DNA of 64,000 nucleotides from Phycisphaeraceae bacterium (lineage in GTDB: Bacteria > Planctomycetota > Phycisphaerae > Phycisphaerales > UBA1924). The first letter of the stretch is position 1, and each line of letters starts with the position of its first letter. The position numbers and the translations under genes were made by a program. Below, in pieces: positions 25,754-36,300 of the stretch. Location of the stretch: positions 124,001 through 188,000 of the forward strand of contig JAHBXE010000001.1 in NCBI GenBank assembly GCA_019636625.1. Reading direction: 5' to 3'. The notes beneath the pieces were generated by a model, which searched no databases, was not told where the DNA came from, and saw only the letters and a list, made by a program, of their open reading frames with translations.

Positions 25754-27189
25754 CGAACCAGGATCAGCGAGTGGGCGACAAGAACGGGCAGCAGAATCAG
25801 GCAGGACCGACCAAGGTAGCCGAAGAAACCCGGCATCCGTACGCCGGAAGCCTCGGCGATCGCCTTGACCATGAAGTTCGGCCCGTTCCCGATGTACGTC
25901 ATCGCGCCGAAGAACACCGCGCCCGTGGAAATGGCGTTGAGGGTGTCCTGCCCGCGCGGGGTGCCCAGGAAGTCGTGCATGCCGCTGGGCGTAATCTCGG
26001 CTTCACCAAACGCGACTTGAAGGAAGCTCAGGTACGTCGGCGCATTGTCGAGAACCCCCGAGAGCGACCCCGTGCCGAAGTAGAACGCGAGCGTGTTGTT
26101 CAGTCCGAGCGAGCCGCTCTTGGCCGCCAGGAAGCCCAGCGCCGGCACCATGGTCAGGAAGATGCCCGCGAACAGCAACCCGACTTCCTTGACCGGGCCG
26201 AACGTGAAGTCGTTCCCCTTGAGCAGCTCCTTGGGGGCCAGCATGTAGGACGCCACAGCAACGGCAATCTGAAACCCCGCGCCGATCATGAGCCCATCGA
26301 TCTTCGCCACGGCCTTGAGCACCGGCGGGATGAACACGCCCACGAGCATCAGCGCCAGGCACACCAGCCCGACCCAGCCGCGAATGGAAACGCCGGACTT
26401 GGGCTGTTCGCCGTGCACCCAATCGGCCGGAGCATCGAAGTTGCCGATCCACTTGTCCGCCACCAGGAACGCGACCAGCAGCGAGCCCACGACGAAGAAC
26501 CAGTCCATCCACAGGTTCAGAAGCGTCCACTCAAAGGGAACTCCCTTCAGGTACCCAAGGTACAGCGGAGGATCCCCGATCGGCGTGACGCACCCGCCGC
26601 AGTTGCTCACGATGAAGATGAAAAACACGATATGAAGCGGCGAGAGCCGCCCCCGGTTCAGCCGCATGAACGGCCGGATCAGGAGCATCGACGCCCCGGT
26701 CGTCCCCACGATGTTCGCGATGACAGCCCCGACCGCCAGGATGGCCATGTTCGCCACCGGCGTCGCCTTTCCCTTCACCTCGATCAGAATCCCACCCGAC
26801 ACGACGTACAGCCCGCCCACCAGCGCGATGAACGAAACGAACTCCTCCCCGGCGTGCAGGATCTTCTCCATCCCGTAGGACATGGCGTGATCCGGCGCCG
26901 CCACGCGGAACTCGGCGATGTAGAACGCCGCCACCATGAAGCCGAGGAACAGCGCGATATCCGGGTAGTGGTGGTGCCAGAAGCGGTTGGCGATGAACGG
27001 CATCAGCGCGATGCACGCCAAGAGCCCCGCAAAGGGCAGCACCATCCACGCCTCGATCGTGGGATGGTCCGAAACCGGCAGCGAAATCACCAGAGATGTC
27101 AGGTAGCCCAAGATGGCCCCCGCCACCGCGGAAGCCGCCCAGACCTTCGGGCCGTGAAGCCCGCTCTGCGAGTGTTCAGTTGCCATCAT
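25750..27189 (-). CDS. NhaD-type sodium:proton antiporter, ion-transporter superfamily
   Basis: 479 residues with 11-13 hydrophobic helices. The paired motifs of the IT superfamily are visible: GTTGASMLLIRPFMRLNRGR and SNCGGCVTPIGDPPLYLGYLKG, and in the second half FGAMTYIGNGPNFMVKAIAE. Members of this clade are usually annotated as Na+/H+ antiporters; the ion is inferred. The first ATG at 27189 overlaps the VanZ gene by 14 nt; a second ATG is 3 nt on. It is coupled to murJ by TTGA. Confidence 0.88.
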   Translation of the reverse strand: MMATEHSQSGLHGPKVWAASAVAGAILGYLTSLVISLPVSDHPTIEAWMVLPFAGLLACIALMPFIANRFWHHHYPDIALFLGFMVAAFYIAEFRVAAPDHAMSYGMEKILHAGEEFVSFIALVGGLYVVSGGILIEVKGKATPVANMAILAVGAVIANIVGTTGASMLLIRPFMRLNRGRLSPLHIVFFIFIVSNCGGCVTPIGDPPLYLGYLKGVPFEWTLLNLWMDWFFVVGSLLVAFLVADKWIGNFDAPADWVHGEQPKSGVSIRGWVGLVCLALMLVGVFIPPVLKAVAKIDGLMIGAGFQIAVAVASYMLAPKELLKGNDFTFGPVKEVGLLFAGIFLTMVPALGFLAAKSGSLGLNNTLAFYFGTGSLSGVLDNAPTYLSFLQVAFGEAEITPSGMHDFLGTPRGQDTLNAISTGAVFFGAMTYIGNGPNFMVKAIAEASGVRMPGFFGYLGRSCLILLPVLVAHSLILVR

Positions 27190-27586
27190 GCACTCCGCTC
27201 GCCCGGTTCTTGGTGAGACCTATAAACGCCCCCGCCCCCAGACAAGTCAAGCTGGCCAGAACGATTCCAGAGACGTTGGCCAAATAATCGTCCCAAGCCG
27301 CGGTCCGCTGAAGCGCTGGGATCGCTTGGGTGCCCTCATCGAACGCGGCATACATCACCGCCACCGCGCCGCTGATCAGGACATTCCTCACCGAAAATCG
27401 CGGCCCCCAGAACCCCGCCAGGTTGAGCGCAAGCGTCCACAGCCCGAAAGCCGCGAGATGCACGATCAGATCGGGCCGTCCCGATCCCTCGATGCGCAAC
27501 GCCGGCCAATGCGTCGCCCCAAACAGGACAACGGCGTACAGAAAGAAAGCGGTTCGCAGCACCCATCGCCAGGACTCAGCCCGCAT
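27176..27586 (-). CDS. VanZ-like membrane protein
   Basis: 136 residues with four predicted membrane helices. It matches VanZ-like proteins through VVLFGATHWPALRI at the start, HLAAFGLWTLAL in the second helix and AVMYAAFDEGTQAIP before the last helix. VanZ confers low-level teicoplanin resistance in enterococci, but most homologues have no proven role. Its ATG overlaps the ParA stop (TGATG), so translation is probably coupled. Confidence 0.85.
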   Translation of the reverse strand: MRAESWRWVLRTAFFLYAVVLFGATHWPALRIEGSGRPDLIVHLAAFGLWTLALNLAGFWGPRFSVRNVLISGAVAVMYAAFDEGTQAIPALQRTAAWDDYLANVSGIVLASLTCLGAGAFIGLTKNRASGVHDGN

Positions 27587-28500
27587 CAGCGAACCTCGGT
27601 CACGGCGCGTTCAACCACCACGACGTCCGCGGCCGTCGGCACGGGGCCCGCCAGCATGGCCTTGGCCAGCGCCCGGTAATCCGCTGCGCCCGATGCCGTC
27701 GGGGCATAGTCGAAAATCGACTTGCCAAAGCTCGGGCACTCGGCCAGCTTGATGTTCCGACGCACCGGCGGGCGAAACACCCTCGCCCCGGACCACGGCA
27801 CCGCTTGCTCCTTGGCCTGCTCGAAGTACGCCTCGATGTCCGCCACCACCTCCTGCGAGAGCGTCGCCGCGGCGTCATGCATGCACAGCACCACGCCCGC
27901 CACCCTCAACCGGGGATTCAGCCCCCCGGCAACCAGCGACACCGTCTCCATCAGCTTTCCGACGCCCTGCAGCGCCAGGAAGTGGGCCTGCATCGGGATC
28001 AGTACCTCATCCGACGCCGCCAGGGCATTGAGCGTCAGGATTCCCAGCGAGGGAGGGCAATCGATCAGCACGAGATCGAACGCATGCCCCACCCGGTCAA
28101 GGACGCGACCGAGCCTCCGGTGCCGGTCTTCAACCGTCGCCAACTCCGATTCCGCCGCCGCCAAGTCCGTTTCACTGGGGATGACCGCCAGGTTCTCGTT
28201 GATGGAGTGAATCGCTGCCGTGGCATCGCCATCGGGATCCAGCAACAGGTCGTAGATGGAAGTCTGCAAGCCCTGAGGCTCAACTCCCAGGTGGAGCGAG
28301 GCGTGAGACTGCGGGTCCAGGTCAATGACCAGCACCCGCCTGCCCTCCAGCGCCAGCGCCGCCGCCAAGTTCACGGTTGTTGTCGTCTTCCCCACCCCGC
28401 CCTTCTGGTTCATGAGCGAAATCACGCGTGGGCGACCGCCGCGCGTTGCGAAGGAGTGGGGGGGAGATGGAACCGGGGCCGGGCTTCCGTGCTCGGACAT
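27586..28500 (-). CDS. ParA/Soj-family ATPase
   Basis: 304 residues. The deviant Walker A is NQKGGVGKTTTTVNLA, followed by VLVIDLDPQSHASLHLG and Walker B LVLIDCPPSLG. The C-terminus (RRNIKLAECPSFGKSIFDYAPTASGA) is Soj-like. These ATPases position chromosomes, plasmids or protein machines. No parB or parS is seen nearby, so this may be an orphan ParA positioning another cargo, perhaps the polysaccharide machinery it sits beside. The ATG at 28500 is 6 nt after a TATACT box. The longer upstream frame overlaps the neighbouring gene and is not conserved in type. Confidence 0.93.
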   Translation of the reverse strand: MSEHGSPAPVPSPPHSFATRGGRPRVISLMNQKGGVGKTTTTVNLAAALALEGRRVLVIDLDPQSHASLHLGVEPQGLQTSIYDLLLDPDGDATAAIHSINENLAVIPSETDLAAAESELATVEDRHRRLGRVLDRVGHAFDLVLIDCPPSLGILTLNALAASDEVLIPMQAHFLALQGVGKLMETVSLVAGGLNPRLRVAGVVLCMHDAAATLSQEVVADIEAYFEQAKEQAVPWSGARVFRPPVRRNIKLAECPSFGKSIFDYAPTASGAADYRALAKAMLAGPVPTAADVVVVERAVTEVR

Positions 28501-28506
28501 GGCGGG

Positions 28507-28512
28507 AGTATA
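28507..28512 (-). promoter_or_regulatory. -10-like box TATACT for the ParA gene (leaderless)
   Basis: TATACT on the minus strand ends exactly 6 nt before the ATG at 28500. It sits in the 19-nt gap after the WecA-type gene, separating a ParA-VanZ-antiporter-murJ transcript from the polysaccharide genes. Confidence 0.5.
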
Positions 28513-28519
28513 CGGGCTC

Positions 28520-30031
28520 CTACCGCTGGCCGACGGGTTCCGCCTTGTCGGTTCCGTTGGCCGGCCCGCCGCCCACCGGCGCCGCACCCCGAGGAACCGG
28601 CCCCGACTTCGCCAGACGTCGCGCCTCGAACTGGGCCGCGTGCTCGTCAAGCTGCTTCTTCCGGGCGATCTTGACCGCCGTCACGACGATGAAAGACCCC
28701 AGCACCAGCACCAGGGCGTACACCACCCGCGCCCGGCCAAGGCTCAGCGCGATGCCCAGCGCCGCGAACACCGCGCCGATCCCGTACATCGCCAGCACCG
28801 CGCCCTTGACCCCCAACGCTCGCTTGAGCATGTGGTGCAGGTGCTGGTCGTCCGCTTCGCTGATCCGCTTGCCGGCCAGGCGCCTCCGGATGATCGCCAG
28901 CATGGTGTCCATGATCGGGATCGCAAAGATGATCAGCCCGGCAAGCACGAGGTGGGTCTTCCCCGTGTCGCCGAGCATCAGGATGATCGTGATTGTCACG
29001 AACCCGATCAGCAGCGACCCGCAATCCCCGAGGAAGATCGTCGCCGGATTGAAGTTGTGCGGCAGGAACCCCAGGCACGCCCCGAACAGCGCCATCGCCA
29101 GAACGATCCGGGGCGAATCGCGCGGCCCGTCGTCGTGCACCGCCAGCGTGAGCGCAATGACAAGCAGCCCGCCGGCCACGATCGCCGTGTACCCGGTCAG
29201 GAGACCATCCAGACCGTCGATCAGGTTCGCCGCGTTGCACGCGCCGAGGATGAACACGGCGATCACCGCGGTGCCCAGCCAATACACCACATCAATCGGA
29301 ATGGATTCCGCGCCGAACATCGGAACAGGGAGCGGAATGTGGACGAGGATCGTGTCCGTTCCGTTCACCAGCGTCGTCGAAACGCCGACCGCCTTGGCCA
29401 ACGGCACGACCACGCCGTGCGCCACTTTCACGCCGACATCCGTCGCCGCCAAGGCCGCCGCGGCCATGAGCTGCATGCCAACTTTCAGCCTCGGCGAGAT
29501 CCCGTTGACATCATCCACGAGTCCCGCGATGGCGATCAACACCATCCCCAGAACAATCGAGAAGGGCACCGTGTGCGGTCGCCCCTCCGCGTCCAGGTAT
29601 TGCGTGGTGTGGAACGACATCCATCCCGATGACACGGAGGCAAAGTAGCTGTACGCGATGGCCGCGATGATCCCGAGAAACACCGCCGCGCCGCCGAGGT
29701 AGGCGATCGGCATCGTGTGAATCTTCCGGGCCTGGCTCGGCCGGTCGACGATCCCCTTGGCCAGCGCCAGCTTCCGGACCAGCGGCGTCGAAATCAACGT
29801 CACCAGGAACGCGATGACGAAGATCGGGATGTACCCGTGAAAGACGTCCAGCCGCGTCACCCGCGCCGCCTGCGACATCCCCGCCAGTTCCTTGATCTCG
29901 TCAACCTTGGCCCCCAAGGCCCCGATTTCCTGCCCCAGCGACTCGATCCGGCTCTTGATCCCAAGGGGGATGTCCGGCGCCGTCGGCGTCGGCGCTATCT
30001 GTCCCAGAAGCATCAAGGGCAGGAAAGTCAT
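28520..30031 (-). CDS. WecA/MraY-type polyprenyl-phosphate phosphoglycosyl transferase
   Basis: 503 residues and about 11 membrane helices. It transfers a sugar-1-phosphate from a UDP-sugar to undecaprenyl phosphate, starting a lipid-linked glycan. Motifs: [27 protein letters not shown] (Asp pair), [29 protein letters not shown] and HHMLKRALG near the end. The first ~55 residues include a short hydrophobic start and a helical segment ([18 protein letters not shown]) not typical of the family. The start overlaps the epimerase stop (ATGA). It is probably the initiating enzyme of this exopolysaccharide locus. Confidence 0.93.
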   Translation of the reverse strand: MTFLPLMLLGQIAPTPTAPDIPLGIKSRIESLGQEIGALGAKVDEIKELAGMSQAARVTRLDVFHGYIPIFVIAFLVTLISTPLVRKLALAKGIVDRPSQARKIHTMPIAYLGGAAVFLGIIAAIAYSYFASVSSGWMSFHTTQYLDAEGRPHTVPFSIVLGMVLIAIAGLVDDVNGISPRLKVGMQLMAAAALAATDVGVKVAHGVVVPLAKAVGVSTTLVNGTDTILVHIPLPVPMFGAESIPIDVVYWLGTAVIAVFILGACNAANLIDGLDGLLTGYTAIVAGGLLVIALTLAVHDDGPRDSPRIVLAMALFGACLGFLPHNFNPATIFLGDCGSLLIGFVTITIILMLGDTGKTHLVLAGLIIFAIPIMDTMLAIIRRRLAGKRISEADDQHLHHMLKRALGVKGAVLAMYGIGAVFAALGIALSLGRARVVYALVLVLGSFIVVTAVKIARKKQLDEHAAQFEARRLAKSGPVPRGAAPVGGGPANGTDKAEPVGQR

Positions 30032-31014
30032 CCCCGCACCTCCGACCGACCCGCGATGAACGACGCCACGTCTTGGATGGTCTGCTCAAGCGGAATTTTC
30101 GGTTCGAACGCCACCGCGCCCCGAAGGCGCCGCAGGTCCGGCTGTCGCTGCTGCAAGTCCTCGAACCCTTCCGGATACGCCTCGCGGTACGGAATGAAAC
30201 GCACCGTTGAAGCCGATCCCGTCACCCGGATGACTCGGTCCGCCAGTTCGCGGATCGACACGGGCTTGTCCGATCCGACATTGAACACCCGGCCGCGGCA
30301 TCGCTCCGCCGATTCCACCGCCATGAGCCGGGGCAGCAACTCGACGACGTCCCGAACATCGCAGAAGCACCGCGTCGCGGTCCCCTCGCCGTACACCGTC
30401 AGCGCCGCCCCCTGCAGCGCCGCCTCCACAAACCGTGGCAGCACCATTCCATAGTCGCCCACCTGCCGCGGCCCGACCGTGTTGAAGAACCGCACGATCA
30501 CCGTCGGCACGCCCCGCTGACGGTGGTACGCCAGGGCCAGGTACTCGTCGATGGCCTTCGAGCACGCGTACGACCATCGCCCGACGGTTGTCGGCCCGTA
30601 CACCGCATCGTCATCCTCCGAAAACGGAGACTTTGACGACTTGCCGTACACCTCCGAACTGGACGCAATCAACGTTGGGGTGCGAGTCACCGCCGCGAAC
30701 CGCAGCAGCGCCGAGGTTTGCTCGATGTTCGTCTCCACCGACCGGATCGGCTCGCTCATCACGAGCTTGACACCAACCGCGGCCGCCAGGTGATAGATCT
30801 CGTCGAACGTCTCGCCCCTGCCAAAGGCGCGGAGCGCCTCGCCGAGGTCCGCCTCGATGAACCGGAGCCCGGTGTGCGCAGAGGGCAGGTTGCTCCGCCG
30901 TCCGGTGGAAAGATCATCCACCACCGTCACCGCATCGCCGCGCGCCAGCAGCCGCTCGCTGAGGTGGGAGCCGATGAAGCCGGCGCCACCGGTCACCAAC
31001 ACACGCCGCGGCAT
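30028..31014 (-). CDS. NAD-dependent sugar-nucleotide epimerase/dehydratase
   Basis: 328 residues, extended SDR family. Rossmann motif [11 protein letters not shown] is at residues ~7-17, then [11 protein letters not shown], catalytic Tyr/Lys in [24 protein letters not shown] and the sugar-nucleotide-binding C-terminal domain. It is most like UDP-glucose 4-epimerase or UDP-glucuronate decarboxylase relatives, so a UDP-sugar substrate is inferred. The ATG at 31014 starts at the fold; a GTG at 31065 would add 17 residues and is possible. The stop is coupled to the WecA-type gene by a 4-nt overlap. Confidence 0.92.
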   Translation of the reverse strand: MPRRVLVTGGAGFIGSHLSERLLARGDAVTVVDDLSTGRRSNLPSAHTGLRFIEADLGEALRAFGRGETFDEIYHLAAAVGVKLVMSEPIRSVETNIEQTSALLRFAAVTRTPTLIASSSEVYGKSSKSPFSEDDDAVYGPTTVGRWSYACSKAIDEYLALAYHRQRGVPTVIVRFFNTVGPRQVGDYGMVLPRFVEAALQGAALTVYGEGTATRCFCDVRDVVELLPRLMAVESAERCRGRVFNVGSDKPVSIRELADRVIRVTGSASTVRFIPYREAYPEGFEDLQQRQPDLRRLRGAVAFEPKIPLEQTIQDVASFIAGRSEVRG

Positions 31015-31095
31015 CGCGGGCGTGCGGCCGGAATCAGCGCCGAGGTGAGAGGGGTTGCTGGACACGGATCTCGGTCCCGTTCACGGGCGTGAGGC

Positions 31096-33327
31096 TCAGG
31101 CCTTGACCGCTTCCTCCCCGTTCTTCGACCCGCCGTGGTACTCGTGAGTCGCCAGGATGTTGCCCTTGAGGTACCCGCCCGCAGAGGCGCGGACCGCATT
31201 CACCACGACACCCAGGAACTCGGCGCGGCACTCGGACAGCTCGGTCCTCAACCGGGCCACCATGCCCCGCTTCTCGCCAAGGGCACGGACAACGAGCATC
31301 GAGGCGTCCGCCTTGTTGCACAACCCCGTCGCATCACCGGACACCATCGCCGGCGCGACATCGATCAGGACGATGTCGTACTGGGCGCCGGCATCCTTGA
31401 GCAACTGCGACATGGCCGTGCTCGTGAGCCGTTCGTACTGCCGCTTGTCCGGCGAGCCGGCCGTCATCACGGCCAGGTTCGTGGCGCCAACATCCCGCGC
31501 CGCGCTCGCCAGCGTCGCCCCGCCCGAGAGCACATCCGCCAGCCCCGGCCCCTCCGCCAGGCCCAGGTGACGGTGCACCGCCGGACGCCGGAAGTTCGCG
31601 TCGATGAGCAGCACTTTCTGTTCCGCCGCGGCCAGCGAGAACGCCATGTTGATCGCGACGGATGTCGCACCGGAGCCGGGCATGGCCGACATGCACACCA
31701 GCGACTTGTGCCCGCCGGCCTGCATCCGCTTGAGCAACGTCCCGCGAAGTTGCCGCACATTTTCCGCCATCACGCCCGAAGGCTGATCCCGGAACACGGT
31801 CTCGACCTTCGCGGGCGCCGCCGGATCCTCCGCCGCGTGCGGCAGGTACCCGAGCAGCCTGGTGCGCGGGATCATCGCGATATCCCCCGGCCCCTTGACG
31901 CGCTGGTCGACCACCTCGAGCAGGAAGACGACGCCCGCCGTCAGGGCAAAGAACAGCACGGCCGCCGCGGGAATCATGATCACCAACCGCGGCATCGTGA
32001 CGACCTTGGGGATCTGGGCTTCCTGGAAAAGGGTAACGCGAGTGACCTGCTTGGCGCTCGCGGTCAGAATTTCAAGGTCCTTGAAGTCGGCGGACAGCTT
32101 TGCCTTCGTGCCCGTAAGCCGATCAATCTCGTTGGAGATGTCCTGGACTCGCGCCAGGGTCTGTGTCAGGTCCACGGCTCGCTTTCTCAGTTCCTCGCCG
32201 CTCTTGATCAACGTCTCTTCCTGGGCAGCGAGGGATTGGAGCGATGTGCGATACCGGTCCAGCCGGGCGTAGAACTGCTGCGTGCATAGACGATCGACTT
32301 CGGCGGCCAGCTTTTGGCGAGTGCCTTCAAGCCGTGTCTCCAGACGACGATAGTCCGTGTGGTTCCGGTCGAGCCGTGACTGCATCGCGAGCAGCTCGGA
32401 TTCCAGCAGGTTGACCTGCTGCTTGAGCTGCGTGATCGCGGGTTCCTTGTCCACATACTCGCGGATGTCGTCATCAAACTTGACGCCGAGCGGGTTGCGG
32501 AGTTCCTCTTCGTACCGATCGCGGAGCACCGTCACGGACTTGATGCTCAGGCGAACCTGCACCAGCTCCGTCTGCGTCTTCTCGAGTTCTCGATTGACAG
32601 ACGAGACCTGCTCCGTCAACGCATCGGCGTCCACGTCCGCAAGGATGCCCTGCCGATCGCGTTGACGCTTCGCGATCTGCTCGTTCGTATCCGTGATGGC
32701 CTGCGTGATGAACTGCTTGAGTTCGCTGATATCCTGGCTGCCGACCAGACGCCGGTCACGCTCGAACGTCCGGCAGAGAAGCTTCACGATAGCCGCCGTT
32801 TCCGCCGGATTGGTCCCCCACATCGACACGCGAAGAAGATTGGACTGGCCGGCGATGCTCACGGAGAGTCGCTTCTTGAGCTGCTTGGCGGCTCTGGCCG
32901 CGTCAAGCGAGCCATCCCGGTTCTTGAACTGCGAAGCCCACCGCGGAGCATCTCGCTCCAGGGCCGGATCAGCCACGGTCCGGTCCACGATGCGGTCCGA
33001 AGTCAGCACCAGCGCCTGCGTCGCCATGAACTTGTCAAGCTCATCCTTCGACGGCGCCACCGGCGACAACTCCGTGACCTTCTCATTGCGAGGGTGGCAC
33101 TCGTACATCGCCACCGACGTGAAAATCGGGTACAGGTTGAGCCACACGTAGTGCGCGATCGTCCCGACCACCATCCCCGCGACCACCGACGCCAGCAGCA
33201 GCCACTTGTGCTTCTTCACCAGCTTCACGGGGTCCACGGTTGGGGCCGCTGTCGCCGCGGCGGGGCTCGCCGCCGCAGGCCTGGCCATCGCTGGAACCCC
33301 GGGACGAGTTGTTGGAACGGTGGTCAT
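31096..33327 (-). CDS. Wzz/BY-kinase-like polysaccharide co-polymerase with degenerate P-loop
   Basis: 743 residues. TM1 is at ~42-62, a long periplasmic Wzz-like region with coiled coils spans ~200-420, TM2 is at ~446-470 after PRLVIMIP, and a cytoplasmic CpsD/Wzc-like ATPase domain spans ~515-725. Walker A' (KVLLIDANFRRP, Asp576) and Walker B (DIVLIDVAPA, Asp656) are present. However, the P-loop reads PGSGATSVAIN, with Ala554 where the invariant Lys belongs. The C-terminus has only two Tyr (719, 730) rather than a Tyr cluster. It may control chain length without tyrosine kinase activity. GGAAGGA 6 nt before the ATG at 33327 sets the start. Confidence 0.92.
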   Translation of the reverse strand: MTTVPTTRPGVPAMARPAAASPAAATAAPTVDPVKLVKKHKWLLLASVVAGMVVGTIAHYVWLNLYPIFTSVAMYECHPRNEKVTELSPVAPSKDELDKFMATQALVLTSDRIVDRTVADPALERDAPRWASQFKNRDGSLDAARAAKQLKKRLSVSIAGQSNLLRVSMWGTNPAETAAIVKLLCRTFERDRRLVGSQDISELKQFITQAITDTNEQIAKRQRDRQGILADVDADALTEQVSSVNRELEKTQTELVQVRLSIKSVTVLRDRYEEELRNPLGVKFDDDIREYVDKEPAITQLKQQVNLLESELLAMQSRLDRNHTDYRRLETRLEGTRQKLAAEVDRLCTQQFYARLDRYRTSLQSLAAQEETLIKSGEELRKRAVDLTQTLARVQDISNEIDRLTGTKAKLSADFKDLEILTASAKQVTRVTLFQEAQIPKVVTMPRLVIMIPAAAVLFFALTAGVVFLLEVVDQRVKGPGDIAMIPRTRLLGYLPHAAEDPAAPAKVETVFRDQPSGVMAENVRQLRGTLLKRMQAGGHKSLVCMSAMPGSGATSVAINMAFSLAAAEQKVLLIDANFRRPAVHRHLGLAEGPGLADVLSGGATLASAARDVGATNLAVMTAGSPDKRQYERLTSTAMSQLLKDAGAQYDIVLIDVAPAMVSGDATGLCNKADASMLVVRALGEKRGMVARLRTELSECRAEFLGVVVNAVRASAGGYLKGNILATHEYHGGSKNGEEAVKA

Positions 33328-33359
33328 GTCAAATCCTTCCAAACTGCTTCCGTCGTGCC

Positions 33360-36300
33360 TTACCGGACCGACGCTCCGATCTCCTGAACCAGTGCTTCAT
33401 ACTCCGACTTCACCGCATCTCGCAGCGCCGGGCTGTCCGTCAGCCATTCTCGGACCCGATCCGCCATCGCACGCGATCCCTGAACATCCCCCGCCTTGTA
33501 CTTCCAACTCGCCAGCTTGATCGACAATCGGCACTTATCGACTTCGGATTGCACCAGCCTGAGGGCTTCCTCCATCTTCGAGAGGGCCTCCGCCTTGGCT
33601 CCAAGGGCCCAATGGGCCGCCGCCAGCGTGTCCGCCACCTGCCAGATACCCCGATTCAGGGCGTACGCCCGCTCCGCAAACGGAAGGGCTTCCTGCGGGC
33701 GGTTCAGGTGCTCGTTCAGAATCGCCGCGGCATTGTTCAGCAGAATCCAGTCATTCCCGCGGTACTGCAGCCCGAGCCGGATCTCCTCGATGGCGTCCTC
33801 CCACCTGGATTGACCCATCCTCGCCCCCGCAATCGCGACCTGCGCTTCGCCCTTGAGGGCGACATCGCCCGACGAATCACGCAAGGCCCGCAGGGTGTCA
33901 ATCGCCGTGTCCACGCTTGCCTTGTCCTCCAGCGCCATCCGCGCTCGAACCAGCGTCATCCACTCCGCGAGCTGGGTCGGCGGACGCAGCGCGCTCAGGA
34001 ACTGGAGCCGCTCAAGGAGACCCGGATACACCTGCGACACATCCGTGGACCACGCCAGGAACGAGCCCACATCCGTGCTCAGTTGCTCGAACGAGGCGAG
34101 CAGGTCATCCCGCGCCGCCGCATCGCGCCCTTGACGCTTGCGGAGAATGGCCCGTGCCGTGAGAAGCCGCCACGAGCGATCCACCCGGAGGGCCGGCGTG
34201 GTCAGCACTGTCTCCGCTTCGCTCAACCCCGGCGGCGTCGAGTTGAACAGCGAGTTGCACAGGTTCAGCGCGGAGTTCTCATCCTGAAGCTGGACCCACA
34301 GCATCCGGTAGTACTTCGTCGCCCGCGCCCATCGACCCCCGCGAGCGAACATGCTCGCAAACTGCGACATCATCCGGATGTCGTTGGGCCGCGTAGCCAG
34401 CGCCGCGTCCGCGGTATCAACCGCTTCGGACTCCCGCCCCAGCCGAACGAGGTAGTCGAGGTACTCGAGCCGGAGGTCCTCGTTCGCAGGGTTTCGGCTT
34501 ACCGCCTCGCGCAGGTCGTTCAAGGCGTCATCCACCCGTCCCTCGCCCATGGCGATCATCGCCCTCGTGCGCAGCGCCTGCCAGAACCCAGGCCGCAACC
34601 GGATCGCCGTCGCGAGGTCCGCGGCCACATCCTTCGACAGCGCCGGGTCCATCATCGCCAGGCGCGCCCGGCGGAGGTACGGCATCGGCTCCTCGGGGTA
34701 CTTCTGGATTGCCCGGTCAAGAATGGACTTCGCCCGGGCCGTGTCCCCCATGCCCCGGGCGATGCTCGCCCGTTGAGCCATGAGCTCGACATCGCGATCC
34801 GCGTCGGCGCCCAGCGAAGCAAAGATGGCCTCCGCCTCAGCGAACTTCTGCATCTGGTTCAGCGCCTCGATCAGCTTCTTGCGGATCGTGAACGAAGGGT
34901 CCGGCACCCCCGCGTCCAGAACCTTGCGGTACGACTTCTCGGCCAGGTCAAACAACCCGGCGTTGAGTTGCACATCGCCGATCAACTGATCGACGGTCAT
35001 GACTTTCGGATCCTGGTGTGCCGCCGCCTGGCGCAGCGCCGCCAGTCCCTGTTCCTGAAGCCCACGCTGCAACAGGAACTGCCCGAACGCGACGAACGCC
35101 TCCTGCTTCGCCGGGCCATCTTCGACAGTCCCCACGAACGTCCGCATCACCTGAATGGCCGACTCCAAGCTCCCCCGATCGCCGTGCCACCTCGCATCCA
35201 GCATGGCCAGGCCAAGCGTGTCCTTCTCCTGCCGAAGCGTGTCGATCAGCGCCCGCGCCTTGTCCCACCGCTTGGCCTCGATGTACAGACCCGCCAACGC
35301 CGCCGCGTTGGCACGGTCCTTGGGGTTCCGCTCCAGCACCTGCTCGCGCCGCGAAATTGCGAACTCCGTCCGGCCCGCGTCCGACTCGAGCTGCAGCCAC
35401 ATATTGACGAACTCGGGGTCAAACCTGGCCACCGGTTCCACCCGCCGCGCAACGCCAAGGGCCTCCGCTCGTTCCCCAGCCGTCACGAGCACGTTCATGA
35501 ACAGCTTGACCGTCGGCAGATCGTTCGGCACGAGGTCCAGGGCGCGTCGGAATGCGAGCACAGCGTCCTGCGTGCGCCCAAGTTCCGCCTGCACCAGGCC
35601 CAGCAACCGGAACACCGCCGCCGGCGCATTCCCTCGTTCGACCGTTCGCGCCAACGTTGCCGCGGCATCCCGGTACTGCTTCTGGGCGATCTGCAACCGC
35701 GCCCTGTACGTGTCGCCATCCGCCTGGTCCAGATTCTCCTTCGCCGCCACTTCCACCAGCCGGCTTGCCGCGACAAAGTCCGGCTTCGACAGAGCATCCA
35801 TGAACCGCGCTTCCACGACGCGAACATCCTTCGGCGAAAGCCGCTCCGCGTCATCCAGAGCCTTGCTCGCTTCCTCCTTCTTGCCAAACTCCAGGTACGC
35901 CCGATACTGCCCGAGCTTCTTATCTAGCTCGGGAATCTCCAGCCGGTTCAGGAACTCGAGCGTCCCCTCCAGCGACTCGGTCGCCGAAATCTGGTCGGAC
36001 AGTTCTCGGAGGCGAGCAATGGCAGGTGAAGTGTCGCCGCTTCGCGCCGCAATCGCCGTCGCGACCGTCTGCTTGGCGCCCTCCCGATCACCCCGTTGGA
36101 ACTTCGCCCTCGCCAGGGTCTGCACGATCCGCGGGTCGTACCCGTGACGGACCATCGCCTCCTCCAGCAGCTTCATCGCCGCGGCATCGTCGCCCAGCTT
36201 CTCCGCCGTCCCCTTGGAGAGCCGCTCCGCATCCACCAGCGCCTGATCCACCGGGTCGTCGAGCTTCCCGCCTTCCATCACCGCCCGCAGCCTCGCCAGT

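Noticed and set aside
33240..35927. 895-residue + strand open frame
   Set aside because: It is the antisense of the giant TPR gene, very Arg/His/Pro-rich, and lacks any recognisable motif; it results from high GC in an unusually long gene.
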